This document shows, one piece after another, positions 5,366-7,253 of a stretch of 7,253 nucleotides of DNA. Each line of letters starts with the position of its first letter. The first letter of the stretch is position 1. A model generated the notes under the pieces. It saw only the letters and a list, made by a program, of their open reading frames with translations, was not told the DNA's origin and made no database searches. The DNA lies in contig JACIXM010000049.1 in the NCBI GenBank assembly GCA_014360395.1, forward strand, positions 1 through 7,253, given 5' to 3'. The position numbers and the translations under genes are program-made. The stretch is from Actinotalea sp. (GTDB lineage: Bacteria; Actinomycetota; Actinomycetes; Actinomycetales; Cellulomonadaceae).

Positions 5366-5371
5366 TAGGGT
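5366..5371 (+). promoter_or_regulatory. Probable -10 hexamer (TAGGGT) of the ATP-grasp gene
   Basis: TAGGGT ends 6 bases before the GTG at 5378, again pointing to a leaderless transcript. No Shine-Dalgarno sequence occurs at normal distance; the GGAGGAGG at about 5326-5333 is over 40 bases away. A -35 box is not recognisable. Confidence 0.45.
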
Positions 5372-5377
5372 GGACCC

Positions 5378-6322
5378 GTGACCCGCATCGCACTGGTGAC
5401 CTGCTCCCGTCTGCCCGACCTGGACCCGGAGGACACGCCGCTGCTCGCCGCCCTCGCCGCGCGCGGGGCGAGCGCCCAGGCCGTCGTCTGGGACGACGCC
5501 ACGGTCCGGTGGTCCGACTTCGACCTCGTGGTCGTCCGCTCCGCGTGGGACTACGCCCAGCGTCACGAGGAGTTCCTGGCCTGGGCGGAGCGCGTCTCCT
5601 CCCAGACGAGGCTCGTCAACCCGCTGCCGGTGATCGTGTGGAACACGGACAAGCACTACCTGCGCGAGCTCGAGGCCGCCGGTGTCCGCATCGTGCCGAC
5701 GCAGTGGCTGGAGCCGGAACGCCACCTGTCCTCGCGCGCCCTGCACACGCGCTTCCCCGCCCACGGCGAGATGGTGATCAAGCCCGCCGTCTCCGCGGGC
5801 AGCATCGACGCGGGTCGGTACACGGCCATCGACGCCCAGTCCCGCGGCCTGGCGATCGCCCACGCGCGGCGGCTCCTCGCCGAGAACCGCACCGTCATGG
5901 CACAGCGCTACCTCGCCAGCGTCGACACGGTCGGGGAGCGGGCGCACGTGTTCATCGACGGCGAGCACTCGCACAGCGTGCGCAAGGAGGCCATGCTCGA
6001 CGGCCCCGACGTCGCCGTCGAGGGCATCTACAAGGAGGAGCGCATCAGCGGGATCGAGGCTCCGGAGGAGGAGATCCGGATGGCGCGGGAGGTCATCGCG
6101 ACGGCGCGCCGCCTGCTCGAGGCCCGCGCCGGCGACGGCGAGCGCGCCGACGACCTCCCGTTCCTCTACGCCCGCGTCGACGTGGTCTCCGACGACGACG
6201 GCCGCCCGGTGCTCATGGAGCTCGAGCTCGTCGAACCGTCGCTGTTCCCGTCCTACGCCGAGGGCGCCCTGGACCGGATCGCGGACGCCTTCGCGGCTCG
6301 CGCTCGCCGCGGCCGCGCCTGA
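5378..6322 (+). CDS. ATP-grasp domain protein (glutathione synthetase/RimK-like fold; DcsG-like)
   Basis: A 314-residue soluble protein that probably activates a carboxylate with ATP and joins it to an amine or similar nucleophile. An N-terminal pre-ATP-grasp domain (1-85) contains VVVRSAWDYAQR (51-62). The ATP-binding part has NTDKHYLREL (89-98), MVIKPAVSAGSIDAGRY (132-148) with Lys135 as the nucleotide-binding lysine, and EMVIKP typical of the fold. The metal and catalytic residues lie in LYARVDVV (263-270, Arg266, Asp268) and LMELELVEPSLF (279-290, Glu281, Glu283, Glu286). The closest named relative I can recall is DcsG, the O-ureido-D-serine cyclo-ligase of cycloserine synthesis, but similar proteins are widespread in actinobacteria without that pathway, and no other cycloserine gene is visible. 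The GTG start sits 6 bases after a -10-like hexamer and begins the first strand (RIALVTCSRLPDLD). It is transcribed alone and followed by a strong hairpin. Substrate unknown. Confidence 0.82.
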   Translation: MTRIALVTCSRLPDLDPEDTPLLAALAARGASAQAVVWDDATVRWSDFDLVVVRSAWDYAQRHEEFLAWAERVSSQTRLVNPLPVIVWNTDKHYLRELEAAGVRIVPTQWLEPERHLSSRALHTRFPAHGEMVIKPAVSAGSIDAGRYTAIDAQSRGLAIAHARRLLAENRTVMAQRYLASVDTVGERAHVFIDGEHSHSVRKEAMLDGPDVAVEGIYKEERISGIEAPEEEIRMAREVIATARRLLEARAGDGERADDLPFLYARVDVVSDDDGRPVLMELELVEPSLFPSYAEGALDRIADAFAARARRGRA

Positions 6323-6328
6323 GCCGGC

Positions 6329-6373
6329 GCTCCGGCCCGGCCCCGCGACGGGAGCGGGCCCGGGGTCCGGAGC
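6329..6373 (+). terminator. Long hairpin after the ATP-grasp gene
   Basis: Three stacked stems: 6329-6335 with 6367-6373 (7 bp, GCTCCGG/CCGGAGC), 6336-6340 with 6360-6364 (5 bp), and, after one C/C mismatch, 6342-6346 with 6354-6358 (5 bp) around a 7-base loop. It starts 7 bases after the stop codon, so it is a good terminator despite having no U-tract. The right arm reaches into the -35 region expected for the downstream tRNA promoter. Confidence 0.7.
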
Positions 6374-6389
6374 ACGGCCGGGGACCGGG

Positions 6390-6395
6390 TAGACT
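6390..6395 (+). promoter_or_regulatory. Probable -10 hexamer (TAGACT) of the tRNA-His gene
   Basis: GGTAGACTTT contains TAGACT, a form often seen before actinobacterial stable-RNA genes. Transcription would begin near 6402 and leave a 5' leader of about 45 bases for RNase P to remove. The matching -35 is poor; the expected position overlaps the right arm of the upstream terminator. Confidence 0.5.
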
Positions 6396-6447
6396 TTCCG
6401 CCGGTCCACGGCCCGGGCGGTGACGTCCCGGGCCCCGGCGGATCGTG

Positions 6448-6523
6448 GTGGCTATAGCTCAGTCGGTAGAGCACCTGGTTGTGGTCCAGGGGGTCGCGGG
6501 TTCAAGTCCCGTTAGCCACCCCA
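6448..6523 (+). tRNA. tRNA-His, anticodon GTG
   Basis: The gene folds into a full cloverleaf of 76 bases including encoded CCA (6521-6523). The acceptor stem is GTGGCTA (6448-6454) with TAGCCAC (6513-6519), the D stem GCTC/GAGC, the anticodon stem CCTGG/CCAGG (6474-6478 and 6486-6490) with loop TTGTGGT and anticodon GTG at 6481-6483, and the T arm GCGGG-TTCAAGT-CCCGT. The discriminator is C73 (6520) and the base before the acceptor stem is G (6447), the encoded G-1 that histidyl-tRNA synthetase requires opposite C73. It reads CAC and CAU codons. It stands alone, with its own promoter and terminator. Confidence 0.98.
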
Positions 6524-6525
6524 GC

Positions 6526-6575
6526 ACGGCGGCCCGGTCGCTGCGAGCAGGTGCTCGCGGGGACCGGGCCGTCGT
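6526..6575 (+). terminator. Nested hairpin terminator of tRNA-His
   Basis: It begins two bases after the encoded CCA. The outer stem pairs 6526-6539 with 6562-6575 (14 bp, one G-U pair, containing CGGCCCGGTC/GACCGGGCCG). The inner stem GCGAGCA/TGCTCGC pairs 6543-6549 with 6552-6558. The two are separated by a symmetrical 3x3 internal loop. It is the strongest dyad in the window and has no U-tract. Confidence 0.85.
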
Positions 6576-6599
6576 CGTCGGTGGGCGTGCGTCCAGCCG

Positions 6600-6623
6600 G
6601 CGGTGCCGGGCGACCGGCGCCGC
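6600..6623. terminator. Hairpin just after orn, probable terminator
   Basis: Arms 6600-6609 and 6614-6623 form a 10-bp stem with a GCGA loop, which is a GNRA-type tetraloop in plus-strand RNA. The pair 6604/6619 is a G-U wobble on the plus strand but an A/C mismatch on the minus strand. It starts 5 bases after the orn stop codon, so it probably ends the orn transcript and also backs up the tRNA terminator in the opposite direction. Confidence 0.6.
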
Positions 6624-6627
6624 GTCG

Positions 6628-7253
6628 TCAGCCCCGAGCGCGGACCGAGCTCGCGACGACCTGGGCGGCGATGCTCTTCGCGGCCGCTGAGTCAGGGCCC
6701 GGCTGGGGCACCAGCATGGCGGCGCGGTAGTAGCGCAGCTCGTCGATGCTCTCGAGGATGTCCGCGAGCGCCCGGTGGCCGCCGTTCTTCTCCGGCGAGG
6801 CGAAGTAGACCCGCGGGTACCAGCGTCGTGCCAGCTCCTTGATGGAGGAGACGTCGATGACGCGGTAGTGGAGGTGCCCGACGAGATCGGGCATGTCGCG
6901 CTCGAGGAACGCCTTGTCCGTGCCGACCGAGTTGCCGGCCAGCGGCGCCTTCCCGGCGTCCGGCACCCACTCGCGCAGGTAGGCCATGACCTGGTCCTGG
7001 GCGTCCGCGAGGGTGGTGCCCCCCGGCAGCGCCTCGAGGAGCCCGGACGTGGTGTGCATGTCCCGGACGAACGGGTCCATCTGCTCCAGGGCCGCGGGCT
7101 CGGGCGTGATGACGACGTCCACGCCCTCGCCGAGGACGGTCAGCTCGGAGTCGGTGACGACCACGGCGACCTCGATGAGGGCGTCCCGGGCCAGGTCGAG
7201 CCCCGTCATCTCGCAGTCGATCCAGACGATCTTGTCGTTGGGCTGGCTCGCGG
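6628..7253 (-). CDS. orn: Oligoribonuclease Orn (DEDDh 3'-5' exoribonuclease), 5' end cut by window edge
   Basis: The last 207 codons of the enzyme that degrades 2-5 nucleotide RNA fragments, including pGpG from c-di-GMP turnover, to mononucleotides. The frame is open to the window edge with no start codon there: the visible sequence begins ASQPNDKIVWIDCEMTGLDL. An ATG at 7209 lies inside the first catalytic motif (WIDCEMTG), so it cannot be the true start; only a few N-terminal residues are missing. The DEDDh residues are all present in visible numbering: Asp12 and Glu14 (WIDCE), Asp112 (NSVGTDKAF), His159 and Asp164 (NGGHRALAD), and Tyr129 in LHYRVID, conserved in Orn. KELARRWYPR and LRYYRAAMLVPQPGP are strongly typical of actinobacterial Orn. 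It is a soluble homodimeric enzyme, convergent with tRNA-His. Confidence 0.96.
   Translation of the reverse strand, partial: ASQPNDKIVWIDCEMTGLDLARDALIEVAVVVTDSELTVLGEGVDVVITPEPAALEQMDPFVRDMHTTSGLLEALPGGTTLADAQDQVMAYLREWVPDAGKAPLAGNSVGTDKAFLERDMPDLVGHLHYRVIDVSSIKELARRWYPRVYFASPEKNGGHRALADILESIDELRYYRAAMLVPQPGPDSAAAKSIAAQVVASSVRARG

Noticed and set aside
5180..6409. Long minus-strand open frame (409 codons) opposite the ATP-grasp gene
   Set aside because: It is a GC-driven shadow with no recognisable motif; the plus-strand frame has intact ATP-grasp residues.
6445..6730. Short plus-strand open frames over and after tRNA-His
   Set aside because: They run through the tRNA and its terminator hairpin and show no ribosome binding site or family signal.
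7207..7209. ATG at 7209 as the start of orn
   Set aside because: It would remove the Asp and Glu of the first catalytic motif (WIDCEMTG); the frame stays open upstream to the window edge with typical Orn sequence.
1..7253. CRISPR array, insertion sequence, prophage or integron signals
   Set aside because: No regularly spaced direct repeats, transposase or integrase motifs, or target-site duplications were seen. The isolated tRNA-His shows no duplicated 3' end within the window that would mark an integration site.

Overview
The window is very GC-rich chromosomal DNA from an actinobacterium. Third codon positions are almost all G or C, start codons include GTG, hairpins at gene ends lack U-tracts, and several genes have TANNNT -10-like hexamers right against the start codon. 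The layout, with an actinobacterial-type oligoribonuclease next to tRNA-His, resembles the Cellulomonas/Promicromonospora side of the Micrococcales, but genus cannot be fixed from this sequence.

Layout. (1) Bases 21-1025 (+): an orphan SAM-dependent O-methyltransferase with looser codon use than its neighbours. (2) Bases 1089-4759: a complete osmoprotectant-type (OpuC/ProU-like, quaternary-amine family) ABC importer. Two permeases and a substrate-binding lipoprotein lie on the minus strand (3644 down to 1089). The ATPase lies on the plus strand (3728-4759), divergent from them across an 83-bp promoter region. (3) Bases 4806-5183 (-): a small STAS-domain protein of the anti-sigma-factor-antagonist type, convergent with the ATPase gene. 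(4) Bases 5378-6322 (+): an ATP-grasp ligase. (5) Bases 6448-6523 (+): tRNA-His(GTG) with encoded CCA. (6) Bases 6628-7253 (-): oligoribonuclease Orn, cut by the right window edge a few codons after its start.

How the genes work together. The four transporter genes supply all parts of one importer: membrane-anchored binding lipoprotein, two different permeases, and a nucleotide-binding subunit with a C-terminal CBS-like segment. The other genes appear to be separate transcription units, most bounded by strong hairpins.

Most interesting observation. The substrate-binding lipoprotein appears to be circularly permuted relative to classical OpuCC/ProX proteins. The segment that normally forms the C-terminal ~75 residues lies at the N-terminus, just after the lipoprotein linker, and the protein stops exactly where that segment would normally begin. 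Also notable are a near mirror-image divergent promoter (8-bp inverted repeat containing both -10 hexamers), a recurring TAGNGT hexamer 6-8 bases before four start codons suggesting leaderless transcripts, and an intercistronic hairpin before the binding-protein gene. All family assignments are by eye from motifs and remembered family sequences; no database search was possible.
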